The notes below the pieces were generated by a model. The model was given only the letters and a program-made list of their open reading frames with translations, made no database searches and was not told the DNA's origin. A DNA stretch of 8,421 nt from Dehalococcoidia bacterium (lineage in GTDB: Bacteria > Chloroflexota > Dehalococcoidia > GIF9 > AB-539-J10), in NCBI GenBank assembly GCA_030589825.1, contig JAUUZT010000029.1:1-8421 (forward strand), given 5' to 3'. Made by a program: the position numbers and the translations under genes. Of the stretch, positions 1-7,079 are shown piece by piece (position 1 is the stretch's first letter; each line of letters opens with the position of its first letter).

Positions 1-17
1 GAAATATTATAGTACAA
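1..17 (+). repeat. Possible right end of a third copy of the dispersed repeat
   Basis: The first 17 bases contain AAATATTAT followed by TACAAT. Copy A shows the same order at 3291-3307, and copy B has GAAATATTATAG at its right end (7048-7059). About 15 of 17 positions agree with copy A. The match is short and AT-rich, and the rest of the element would lie outside the window, so this is tentative. If real, it places a repeat copy just past the 3' end of the protease gene. Confidence 0.3.
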
Positions 18-74
18 TGTAGGAAGTAATACTTTGGCTATCAACTCGTTGCTGCTCATTTAATTGAATAGTCA

Positions 75-2237
75 CTATGGAACAACTATTTTGTTATTGA
101 GAACTTCTCCTTTATAATAAGCTTTCACAATATAAATTCCCGGATTTAAATCAGATGTAGTAAAGGTTATTTTTAAGTTTTTAATTCCCTCTTTTCTATA
201 GCTATACCTTAACTTTTCATCATAAATTTCCAAATCCCATTCAACAGCACTGTCTTGTAATTCCAACTCATCAATTACTTGAATGATTGTTTCATTGTTA
301 GATGGATTGGGATTTATTGTAAGCCTGAAGAAGCATGGGGATTCATAAGCTACGGTATAAGTTTGTGCGGAAGCGCCACAACTATTAATAGCCCTTACAC
401 CCACATAATAGCTATTGCCACAATAGGGAGAGGATTGATTAAATATTGCCAATGTGGTATGATAATAGTTGTTTAGGACACCATCTAGATACCAGTTGTA
501 TGATGTAGCATACTCTACTGGCTCAATAATTGCCGTAAAGCGTCTTGGAGGTGCTCCCATTTCAACATCTATAGGTCCCGGTTGAATAGAGCCAACCTGT
601 ACATCATGTGTAAGTGTGTATAACGTGCCACAAGCTCCAGAAATAATAGCTGTAATAGTGCCATTTCCTGCAGAAGACGAACTGGCAGCTCTTGTTGTAA
701 AAATAGTGTCAGTACTACTATCTATGGCAAAAAGACTAGCAGGACTTACTGACCAGGAAACATCGGTTCCTGTTGGATAATTAACAATCTGAAAACTAGT
801 GTTTGAATTGCAAACTAGATCAGTGCCTGAGATTAAAGGGGTTTCTGACGGAATTGTATTAGTAGTCACTGCTCCTGTATTAATAGGATCCAAATAAGGG
901 GCAAGACTATTCGAGGCATCTCTACCTGGCAAATAATTGCCATTATTATCTTTCCCCCATGAAACTAAGAATCTACCAACATAAGTTCCTTTATCCGGAT
1001 CACAATCATCATACCCATCACCTGCATGAGTTTGAGCAACGACACGTCCGTTTTCATCAAAATGTGGTGCACCGGATGATCCAGTCGTAGTCGAGCCATA
1101 TTCCCAATCATCTACAAAAAGGTGCGAGTTAGTTGTGTTGTAATAAGTAAACAACGATGGACTTTCATTATCCTGGGATATTTTCATTACGTCTCCTTTT
1201 GGGTGGTGTATCGTTGTTATCGAATTAGGGATATTGCCACTACGGTCCCATCCTAACAATGAGCCATCTGCTGGTAATTGAAATAATTCGAGTAAGGCAA
1301 AATCTGTTTCTTTCCATGCTGCCTTAAAAGAGGCGCCCGGGTAACTAAGGTAATTGGTATCGTCAGGGCCATTGCATGATGGGCTTTGATATTGGAACCT
1401 AAAGAACCAGTCTTCAGCTGCATTAATTTCGCTTGAAGACAAAGTTTTATTACCATCCACATCAACACAATGAAAAGCGGTTAGAAAATTGGGGGTTAGT
1501 GCGCTACAAGAATTATTGAGTAAACTACCTGTACATACACGTGTTCCATTATCCAATATTATCATAGCCACTCCTTTTTCCTCTTGTTCCCAACCATTTC
1601 CCAGAGGGCAAGCTACATCAATATTGCATGAATCCGACTCGCCAAACCCGCCACTTTCATAAAACAAGTCTCTATAACCATGTATAACCTTTCCAATTCG
1701 TAATGAATTGGTCTTACCTGCATTATTTGGCACAAAAAGTTCTACTAAAACAGTTTCACCTTGAATTAGATCAGAATATAACTTGCCCGATCTATTATAA
1801 TAGTTCGTGTTATCAATTGGTCCATATATCATGCTACTTGATTCATTGGATATATACAATTTAGATTCATCTGAAATGGTTATACTATCAAATCTTAAGT
1901 TGATAGAATGAGCACCATTGGACCTAATTAAAACCTTCCATACCCTACCTCCAATTACTTCTTCCCATATACCACTATTTTCTAGTGTAATTTCCACATC
2001 TATTCCCACTCCAAAACGAAAGGGTACATTATCATATCTTTGTATACTATCTTCTTTCATGTAAGTTTTAATGGTTGAAAGAACAGGGGGCAATTCAATT
2101 ATGGGGGATTGATGTTTTGATGTAAATCTTTTTATTTCACTTAACTGTTCACTATTAATTATCCTGGTTTGAATTTGAGACAAGATTTGATGTGAAACCA
2201 ATAAACAGAATAGTGAGGTGAATATTATATTTTTCAT
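75..2237 (-). CDS. Secreted lysyl-endopeptidase-like serine protease (S1 fold) with PKD-like domain and T9SS C-terminal sorting domain
   Basis: This 720-residue protein has a signal peptide (about 1-20, cleaved before QIQTR), a pro-region to about 200, a trypsin-fold domain (about 203-455), a PKD-like module (about 468-545), a second Ig-like stretch (about 552-632) and a T9SS tail (about 637-720, INPNPSNNE to GIYIVKAYYKG). The triad reads as His256 (TAFHC), Asp312 (DFALLEL) and Ser388 (GSSGAP). The start of the mature domain, SCNIDVACPLGNG, matches Achromobacter/Lysobacter protease I as I remember it. The cysteines fit its three disulfides: C204-C412, C210-C288 and C235-C257; C244 is extra. 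The protease I pocket residue His210 aligns with H404 and Trp169 with Y365, but the lysine-binding Asp225 falls at T418, so cleavage after lysine is doubtful. The protein is probably exported across the outer membrane by T9SS, where the tail is removed. It lies 26 bp downstream of the lipoprotein gene and is probably cotranscribed. The ATG at 2237 is supported by the signal peptide. Confidence 0.93.
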   Translation of the reverse strand: MKNIIFTSLFCLLVSHQILSQIQTRIINSEQLSEIKRFTSKHQSPIIELPPVLSTIKTYMKEDSIQRYDNVPFRFGVGIDVEITLENSGIWEEVIGGRVWKVLIRSNGAHSINLRFDSITISDESKLYISNESSSMIYGPIDNTNYYNRSGKLYSDLIQGETVLVELFVPNNAGKTNSLRIGKVIHGYRDLFYESGGFGESDSCNIDVACPLGNGWEQEEKGVAMIILDNGTRVCTGSLLNNSCSALTPNFLTAFHCVDVDGNKTLSSSEINAAEDWFFRFQYQSPSCNGPDDTNYLSYPGASFKAAWKETDFALLELFQLPADGSLLGWDRSGNIPNSITTIHHPKGDVMKISQDNESPSLFTYYNTTNSHLFVDDWEYGSTTTGSSGAPHFDENGRVVAQTHAGDGYDDCDPDKGTYVGRFLVSWGKDNNGNYLPGRDASNSLAPYLDPINTGAVTTNTIPSETPLISGTDLVCNSNTSFQIVNYPTGTDVSWSVSPASLFAIDSSTDTIFTTRAASSSSAGNGTITAIISGACGTLYTLTHDVQVGSIQPGPIDVEMGAPPRRFTAIIEPVEYATSYNWYLDGVLNNYYHTTLAIFNQSSPYCGNSYYVGVRAINSCGASAQTYTVAYESPCFFRLTINPNPSNNETIIQVIDELELQDSAVEWDLEIYDEKLRYSYRKEGIKNLKITFTTSDLNPGIYIVKAYYKGEVLNNKIVVP

Positions 2238-2263
2238 AATTAGTATTAGGTTAATGATATAGA

Positions 2264-2821
2264 CTACTTGATTTCAAAGAAAATCTCAAAATGTTCTTCT
2301 TTAATATATGCCTCCCCATTCACCTTGAACTCAAAACCACTTTCAAAACCAGTATAATAATTCCCTTTAGGTAAGTAATCCAAATTATTGCCTCGGCAAA
2401 AACAATAAGGGTCAATGTCGTATATAACATCTGTAGATGACTTCCAGGGAATTTTATATGTTTTTTCCCCTAAATAAATATACCTCCCATTTACTTCCAA
2501 ACAGCCTAGGCTAACACATGGTAATCCCATATCAATCATTGTGTTGGTTTCTATTTTAAACACTCGTGAAAAATAGTAATATGTGCTATCTTTCATATCT
2601 TGAAAGTACATAAGTGTATCATTCGTATGGTTGATAAATGTATAACTAAACTCAAAATTCTCCCCTTGCTGAAAAACGGTATCCGGCTCGCCATTACTGT
2701 TTAATAGCTCAAACTCAATAGTTATAGGCGGGCCCGCAGGTAGTTCTGGTATATTCTCCTCCCTGCAGCCCGTCAGGCCAAGCAGCATGATTAATTCGAT
2801 GATGATGAGTTTAATATTCAT
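2264..2821 (-). CDS. Small lipoprotein with a possible BsuPI-like Ig fold, upstream partner of the protease
   Basis: This 185-residue protein starts with a hydrophobic segment ending in the lipobox LTGC (Cys19), so it is predicted to be a lipidated envelope protein. After a Pro-rich linker (residues 25-32), residues 33-90 read as beta strands: an FELLN strand, GENFEFSYTFINHTNDTL, then YYYFSRVFKI. The pattern of a glycine turn, strand, Asn-rich turn and strand resembles the Ig-like fold of BsuPI-type proteinase inhibitors. That resemblance was judged by eye and is weak. Four more cysteines (C102, C107, C140, C142) may form disulfides. I do not recognise a named family. It is the first gene of the minus-strand pair, so a role in holding, inhibiting or protecting against the protease is attractive but inferred only from position. 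The start is the ATG at 2821, directly ahead of the signal sequence. No TAnnTTTG promoter is evident upstream. Confidence 0.8.
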   Translation of the reverse strand: MNIKLIIIELIMLLGLTGCREENIPELPAGPPITIEFELLNSNGEPDTVFQQGENFEFSYTFINHTNDTLMYFQDMKDSTYYYFSRVFKIETNTMIDMGLPCVSLGCLEVNGRYIYLGEKTYKIPWKSSTDVIYDIDPYCFCRGNNLDYLPKGNYYTGFESGFEFKVNGEAYIKEEHFEIFFEIK

Positions 2822-2902
2822 AATTCAAACAGCCATACTCTAGTATAAATTTAATGTTTATTAACGAATATTACTAGATTATTCAGAGTAATCGAGTAGA
2901 CG

Positions 2903-2953
2903 ACTCCGACTAACCTAGCCGGAGTACGCTTCTCATATGCTTGCGACTAACCT
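2903..2953. repeat. Short hairpin with a 10-bp direct repeat
   Basis: ACTCCG (2903-2908) and CGGAGT (2920-2925) form a 6-bp stem around an 11-nt loop. The 10-mer CGACTAACCT occurs at 2907-2916 and again at 2944-2953. The stretch is richer in G+C than the AT-rich DNA before it. It may be the left part of the same composite element as 3032-3093, but I cannot assign a role. Confidence 0.4.
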
Positions 2954-3031
2954 TCAGCACAGGCGCTACCACCGATTGATTATCTCACAATATGCGATAT
3001 TAATATTAGAAGAAAAACAGTCTTGTATTTT

Positions 3032-3093
3032 GGGCGTGCCCCTGCGGGTCGGGCTATCCGCGCTACACGGTAGCTTGCTCCTATCCCTCACGC
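3032..3093. repeat. GC-rich palindromic intergenic element of a type common in Bacteroidota
   Basis: The element opens with GGGCGTGCCCC and closes with ATCCCTCACGC, so GCGTG (3034-3038) pairs with CACGC (3089-3093). Inside are GGGTCGGGCTATCCG and a perfect GCTAC-ACG-GTAGC hairpin (3062-3074). From memory, sequences with the order GGGCGTGCCCC, GGGTCGGGCT, variable hairpin, CTATCCCTCACGC recur between genes in many Bacteroidota genomes. I cannot name a family or check this. It stands out from its AT-rich surroundings and ends 5 bp before repeat copy A. It could be a non-autonomous mobile element or a structured RNA. Confidence 0.6.
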
Positions 3094-3098
3094 ACTAC

Positions 3099-3321
3099 TT
3101 AAACTTGTAAATTATGGTACTGATTGTAGCAAAATAAAAATGTTTCTAAATAGCCGCACACATACCGCTAAAAAGCGGCAAGAGTGCTCCATTTTAATTA
3201 ACAAGAAGAGTAGTATAAATATTGAAGAGAAACGCCCCTCTCAAACTATTAATCCCCACCCTGATCCAAAGCAAAGTAACATAACGCATCAAATATTATG
3301 ATACAATTCAATATGCGTAAT
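3099..3321 (+). repeat. Dispersed intergenic repeat, copy A
   Basis: This stretch matches copy B (6830-7079) in the same orientation. The first 65 bases, from TTAAACTTGTAAATTATG to CCGCACACAT, are identical apart from one inserted base in copy B. A right block, from TCAAACTATTAATCC to AACATAACGCAT and on to AAATATTAT, differs at only a few positions. The centre is more diverged. Copy A has a compact CCGCT-AAAA-AGCGG hairpin (3165-3178) where copy B has a longer unrelated insert. Indels between copies are not multiples of three, and the reverse-strand frame that is open in copy B stops early here. The element is therefore not protein-coding. Confidence 0.85.
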
Positions 3322-3762
3322 ATCTCTGTCAATCACCAAATAGTGTGTTGTAGTTAATTTAAACATGGAAGTGGCTTTTTTTTAACATGTGATGTGACTC
3401 ACTATCTGAACGGAACAATAAGAAAACTAGTCAGACCTAAGACTATTCAGAGGACTTGTAAAAGCGGTTCTTATTACCTGATAGCTAATTTCAATAAACT
3501 AAGAATCAAGAATGCTACAAAAAATGCAATCAAAACCAGATTAATAAAATCTTTTGACAGAAGTCTGATGAGGAATTAATACCTAAATCAGTTGGATTTT
3601 AGCTCAGTTCATTGTTGGCCTTGTAGGACAAATGGGAATTATACTACGATAGAAAACCTTAACCCCGTTGCTAAAATGTGAACTAGAGGAATCTATGATT
3701 CTTAATAATAGGATGTGATGATTATTCTACTCTTAGCAATTTTGATTAATTACTAAGGTTAT

Positions 3763-3790
3763 AAATACCATGATTTAAATCATAGTATTT
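3763..3790. promoter_or_regulatory. 28-nt near-perfect palindrome, possible operator or regulatory site
   Basis: The outer arms AAATAC (3763-3768) and GTATTT (3785-3790) enclose a perfect 14-nt core made of ATGATTT (3770-3776) and AAATCAT (3777-3783). Only the pair 3769/3784 (C/A) breaks the symmetry. The core has no loop, which suits a dimeric DNA-binding protein better than an RNA terminator. It lies about 90 bp before the doubtful 88-codon ORF and about 350 bp before the beta-barrel gene, so control of that unit is possible. It covers the TTG that would start a longer form of the doubtful ORF, which argues against that start. Confidence 0.45.
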
Positions 3791-3875
3791 GTCGTTATAC
3801 ATCATTATCATTGGCCTTCCTATTGGACTGGCTTGCTTATTACTAATATTGTATTTACTTAGTATAATTTGGTAT

Positions 3876-4142
3876 ATGGTCTTAAGAAGTCTCGGTGTAT
3901 TAATCCTTTTGTATTTTTGGCAAATCACCTTAAATGGTGCCCATAAACTGATTCTGAATCACAATCTCGGAGAGCATACCTATCTTCATTGTGGTGCTTC
4001 TTTTACGCCAATTACTATTAATGTGACCTGCTCTAACTGGAACATACATAATCCTGGAACCCCTGAATACTTTATAGTACTTGTCGATATTGATAATGTG
4101 TCGAATGGAGATGTTTCAACTTTAAAACAAACGAAAATATAA
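3876..4142 (+). CDS. Doubtful small exported ORF overlapping the barrel start (TAATG)
   Basis: Using the ATG at 3876 gives 88 residues. The N-terminus resembles a signal peptide (MVLRSLGVLILLYFW), followed by a polar tail with two cysteines and no recognisable family. The frame is open further upstream to a TTG at 3789, adding 29 very hydrophobic residues, but that start lies inside a palindrome and is less likely. The TAA stop shares its last base with the ATG of the barrel gene, an arrangement typical of translational coupling. It is the main reason for listing this frame. Hydrophobic open frames also arise by chance in AT-rich DNA, so this may be leader sequence rather than a gene. Confidence 0.33.
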   Translation: MVLRSLGVLILLYFWQITLNGAHKLILNHNLGEHTYLHCGASFTPITINVTCSNWNIHNPGTPEYFIVLVDIDNVSNGDVSTLKQTKI

Positions 4143-4840
4143 TGAAAAAGATATTGATTGCAATTGTTCTATTTCAAACATTTATAGCAAATGCTCAAAC
4201 CAGTTCTGAACCCCATAACAAAGATACCATTAGCACTTGGGAAATAGGGATTGACCTGCTTTGGTTAATAGATAAAAACCAAGTGCCGGCAACGTCAATA
4301 TTTGGAAGATATAGTTACAATTATAAATCCAATAAATCCAATGCAATAAGGTTCAGATTGGGTCTAAACAATAGACCGAAATATGATTCAATTCAAATTG
4401 ACGAGCCAAGGCCTAGCACGCGAATAACTGGGAATACATACATACAATTTGGTTATGAATGGCAAAACCAGATATCATCAGGCACTACTGTTTTTTGGGG
4501 GGCAGACCTTTATGTTAATTACTTAAGAGAAGAGTTTGAAACCTTGATATACCCTTCAAACGTGAGCATAGCCCTTCTCCAAGGGTATTATAAGACGTGG
4601 AATGTTGGAGCAATGGGATTCATAGGAATAAAGTATTCTCCAAAAAATTGGATTGCTTTTTCTTTGGAGAGTTCAATTAGGGTTAATTATAGAGCAAGGA
4701 GGGACAAGAGTAAGGTAACTGATGTTGACTTTCCTGATGCTGATGGGTCACAGTCTTCTATAGATATCAATGATTTCACTTATGAAATTCTTCCAATAAC
4801 TGTCGTAAACATATGTATCATGATAAATAAAAAAAGATGA
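4142..4840 (+). CDS. Outer-membrane beta-barrel protein
   Basis: This 232-residue protein has a clear signal peptide (MKKILIAIVLFQTFIANA, cut before QTSS). The rest is a run of alternating, aromatic-rich strands separated by polar turns: about 32-43, 52-62, 67-76, 97-108, 115-127, 152-166, 170-182 and 211-228. Eight strands would suit a small barrel with its ends in the periplasm. The last strand ends in MINKKR rather than a terminal aromatic residue. It is shorter than PorP/SprF-type T9SS partners (about 300 residues) and I cannot place it in that family. Its TGA stop overlaps the next ATG by 4 nt, so it is very probably cotranslated with the PKD-like T9SS protein. It may help anchor or display that protein, which is an inference from gene order. 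The ATG at 4142 is supported by the signal peptide and an A-rich leader without a Shine-Dalgarno sequence. Confidence 0.83.
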   Translation: MKKILIAIVLFQTFIANAQTSSEPHNKDTISTWEIGIDLLWLIDKNQVPATSIFGRYSYNYKSNKSNAIRFRLGLNNRPKYDSIQIDEPRPSTRITGNTYIQFGYEWQNQISSGTTVFWGADLYVNYLREEFETLIYPSNVSIALLQGYYKTWNVGAMGFIGIKYSPKNWIAFSLESSIRVNYRARRDKSKVTDVDFPDADGSQSSIDINDFTYEILPITVVNICIMINKKR

Positions 4841-6540
4841 TCAAAAGAACAACACTTATCGTTTTTCTACTAGGATTTGGACATTTGTTATTTTCTCAAG
4901 TTAGTATATATCCAGATGGGACAAACGCAGAATGTCCTGGAGAATGGTTTGGTTATACTGCTAACAATGCCAATGATCCCCAATGTACTTACAACTGGTT
5001 GGTTACAAACGGCGAGATATATGGAGGAACACCAACAGAAAATGGATCTCAACTGAATGGCGTTGGACCATCAATAACACTAAGATGGGATGACACAACA
5101 ACATCAGGAAAAGTCAAGGTGTCAACTAATACTTGCGAACTTTCAAGTGGTGAAGGAACAGCAAGTGTAACCGTACCGATTCTTTCTTTAGATGGTGTAG
5201 ACCCTGATAATATAACAGGCAACAATGCAATTCCTGTAGGAAGTGTTGTTGGGCAGTTATTTTATTCTGAATATATTAACTACCTAAATATTGGTTCTGG
5301 GGATGAACAATCTTTAAGCACCTCTCAATATGAGTGGGAAATTCCAAGTGGATGGACAATTATAAAAGGAGGATCATCTAGGAAGATACTATTGCAACCT
5401 GACAATTGCTCTGGTGGAACAATTCGTGTGAGAGGATTGAACTCTAGGTGTTTGATTGGAGTGGCTTCAGAATGGAGCGCGGATTTCCCCGTAACTCGAA
5501 CTATTTCGCAACCTGGATCTATAACAGGCAATGATGACGTTGTTTGTGGTAGTACAATGCCCATTACTTTTGAAGTCCCGGAGGTTCCAGAAGCTACAAG
5601 TTACACTTGGACAATACCACCAAATTGGACTGGTTCAAGCTCTACAAGAACTATTATTTTAACACCCAATGGTGACGACGGGGGAAATATAACAGTTAAA
5701 GCCAACGGTTGTGGTGTTTCTTCACAAATATCAAGCAAAACAATATCAATTTCATTATATGATACGCCTCCAACCATTTCGGGGGGAGCTGTTGTATGTA
5801 CAACAGCTTCTAATTATTATCTTAATAATGTGCCCACCCAGCAAACGGTTACGTGGTCAGTAACCCCCTCATATTTGGTGTCTACTGCTTCCGATTCGGG
5901 TACCACAGCAAACATTAGTGCAGCAAACAGTTCATCAATTGGACCGGCAACAATTACATTTACTGTTTCAGGTTGTTCCTTGTCTGAGCCATTTTCAAAA
6001 AATGTGTGGATCGGCAAACCATCTGTAAGCGGAATTACCGGGCAAACAAACCCAATGACTTACGATCCTGTAGGCTATACGGTCCAGGCTGATTACAGAT
6101 CTATTCCAACAAGTTATAATTGGGCATTGGTACCTTCTTGGGGAGGAAATCTTTATGATGGCAATTTGAGTACCTGTCATGTAGTCTTTTATGAGCCCGG
6201 GCCATTTCATCTTTCGGTATACGTACAAAACGCTTGTGGTTCGGAATATGAAGACATATACATCGACGTTATGGACGAATTCTACATGATGATGTCTCCT
6301 AATCCGGCAGATGGAGAGGTGGTGATTTCAATTATGTCACGCTCAGAGGATAATGCTCTTGTAAATGATTCAACGTGGGACTTAGAAATATACGATTCAA
6401 ATCAATCTATAAAGGTAAAAAAGAATAAAGTTAAAGGTGTCAGCACCAAGATTAAAACTCATGACTGGGGAAAAGGGATTTATATTGTGAAAGTAAAGTA
6501 TAAAGATTCAGATTTTTCAGGCAGGTTATTAGTTGAATAA
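4837..6540 (+). CDS. Secreted multi-module PKD-like protein with T9SS C-terminal sorting domain
   Basis: This 567-residue protein has a signal peptide (1-20, FLLGFGHLLFS before QVSIYP). About five Ig/PKD-like modules follow: roughly 22-113, 122-222, 226-307, 312-392 and 395-478. Modules 3 and 4 open with VVC and close with a GC motif (C237/C292, C321/C380), the usual layout of the PKD-like domains of Bacteroidota surface proteins. Modules 2 and 5 carry cysteine pairs C191/C205 and C447/C467. Residues 484-567 form a T9SS sorting tail (MSPNPADGEV, WDLEIYD, GKGIYIVKVKYKD). No catalytic motif is visible, so a structural, adhesive or binding role is likely. The tail and module 4 closely resemble those of the protease encoded at 75-2237. 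The ATGA overlap couples it to the barrel gene, and a hairpin follows its TAA stop. Confidence 0.88.
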   Translation: MIKRTTLIVFLLGFGHLLFSQVSIYPDGTNAECPGEWFGYTANNANDPQCTYNWLVTNGEIYGGTPTENGSQLNGVGPSITLRWDDTTTSGKVKVSTNTCELSSGEGTASVTVPILSLDGVDPDNITGNNAIPVGSVVGQLFYSEYINYLNIGSGDEQSLSTSQYEWEIPSGWTIIKGGSSRKILLQPDNCSGGTIRVRGLNSRCLIGVASEWSADFPVTRTISQPGSITGNDDVVCGSTMPITFEVPEVPEATSYTWTIPPNWTGSSSTRTIILTPNGDDGGNITVKANGCGVSSQISSKTISISLYDTPPTISGGAVVCTTASNYYLNNVPTQQTVTWSVTPSYLVSTASDSGTTANISAANSSSIGPATITFTVSGCSLSEPFSKNVWIGKPSVSGITGQTNPMTYDPVGYTVQADYRSIPTSYNWALVPSWGGNLYDGNLSTCHVVFYEPGPFHLSVYVQNACGSEYEDIYIDVMDEFYMMMSPNPADGEVVISIMSRSEDNALVNDSTWDLEIYDSNQSIKVKKNKVKGVSTKIKTHDWGKGIYIVKVKYKDSDFSGRLLVE

Positions 6541-6547
6541 TAAATTT

Positions 6548-6574
6548 TAGTCCCTTTAATGTATAAAGGGACTA
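6548..6574 (+). terminator. Intrinsic-terminator-like hairpin after the PKD-like T9SS gene
   Basis: TAGTCCCTTTA (6548-6558) pairs perfectly with the 11 bases at 6564-6574 around a 5-nt loop. The hairpin starts 8 bp after the TAA stop. The downstream U-run is weak (TTAAGAATT). A T-run on the opposite strand means it could also act leftwards, though no gene ends there. Confidence 0.7.
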
Positions 6575-6829
6575 TTAAGAATTGCTTGCATACCACAATT
6601 GTAATTCAATATTATTAATTAGCTATAACAGCTTGGTTAACGACAGATGAAAGACTTCTGGCCGGCTATTAAAGGTCATAATACAATATCCGCCTGTTTG
6701 GTAAATGTGTATTGGGGTTCTTTTGGGGAGGTAAAATAGGGCTTTGGGTTGCCTTGTTCGGCAAAGGAAAAGTGTGAAAAGTTGACCTCTATTAAGGTTG
6801 CGTCATAGTCCCACTCCAAGTCTGGCCAT

Positions 6830-7079
6830 TTAAACTTGTAAATTATGTGTACTGATTGTAGCAAAATAAAAATGTTTCTAAATAGCCGCACACATTTGCC
6901 ATTCACTCTGTCCATCCCTCCTACCAAAAATGCCAAAAGAGTGCTCCATTGTAGATAACAAGAAAAATGGTGTGAATGTTGGAGAGAAAGACCCCAGCTC
7001 AAACTATTAATCCCAACCCTGAACCAAAGCAAAGTAACATAACGCATGAAATATTATAGAACATAACGGTATGAGTATA
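6830..7079 (+). repeat. Dispersed intergenic repeat, copy B
   Basis: This is the second full copy of the element at 3099-3321, in the same orientation. The left block (6830-6895) and right block (about 6980-7057) are nearly identical to copy A. The centre carries about 20 extra bases (6896-6935) in place of copy A's CCGCT/AGCGG hairpin. The extra segment includes CACTCT (6904-6909), which can pair with AGAGTG (6938-6943). The right end contains CATAACG twice, 24 bp apart (7038 and 7062). Beyond about 7079 the flanks of the two copies are unrelated. Confidence 0.85.

Larger units (their letters stand above)
2822..3875. other. Gene-poor divergent intergenic region between the two surface-protein units
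   Basis: About 1 kb separates the minus-strand lipoprotein start from the plus-strand unit. I see no convincing gene here. A 61-codon GTG-start frame at 3394-3579 has a Lys/Arg/Asn-rich translation with no recognisable feature. The region holds a small hairpin with a direct repeat (2903-2953), a GC-rich palindromic element (3032-3093), repeat copy A (3099-3321), an eight-T run (3378-3385) and a 28-nt palindrome (3763-3790). Both flanking units read outward, so promoters for each should lie here, but none matches the Bacteroidota TTTG/TAnnTTTG pattern well. Nothing recognisable is seen in 3322-3762. Confidence 0.6.

Noticed and set aside
1253..1468. 71-codon minus-strand frame inside the protease gene
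   Set aside because: It is a shadow of the protease reading frame, which has clear catalytic motifs here.
3394..3579. 61-codon plus-strand frame with GTG start
   Set aside because: The composition is basic and Asn-rich with no signal, motif or family. It is isolated and the start is weak.
3784..3792. Bacteroidota -7 promoter element (TAGTATTTG)
   Set aside because: The spacing between TA and TTTG is three bases rather than two, it overlaps the palindrome, and no TTG lies at a suitable distance upstream.
2822..3875. CRISPR array
   Set aside because: The repeats are few, long and kilobases apart, with no regular spacer-sized units.
3746..3928. 60-codon minus-strand frame
   Set aside because: It runs through the 28-nt palindrome and overlaps the opposite-strand ORF, with no recognisable features.
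6676..7047. Reverse-strand open frame of 123 codons across repeat copy B
   Set aside because: Its first part lies in the dispersed repeat. In copy A the same frame starts MRYVTLLW but stops after about 31 codons because of an indel. Trp- and His-rich text with no domain fits a chance frame. The part left of 6830 could be a gene relic, but I cannot support that.
3099..7079. Composite transposon or IS with the repeats as ends
   Set aside because: The copies are direct repeats without a transposase between or beside them and without visible target-site duplications.
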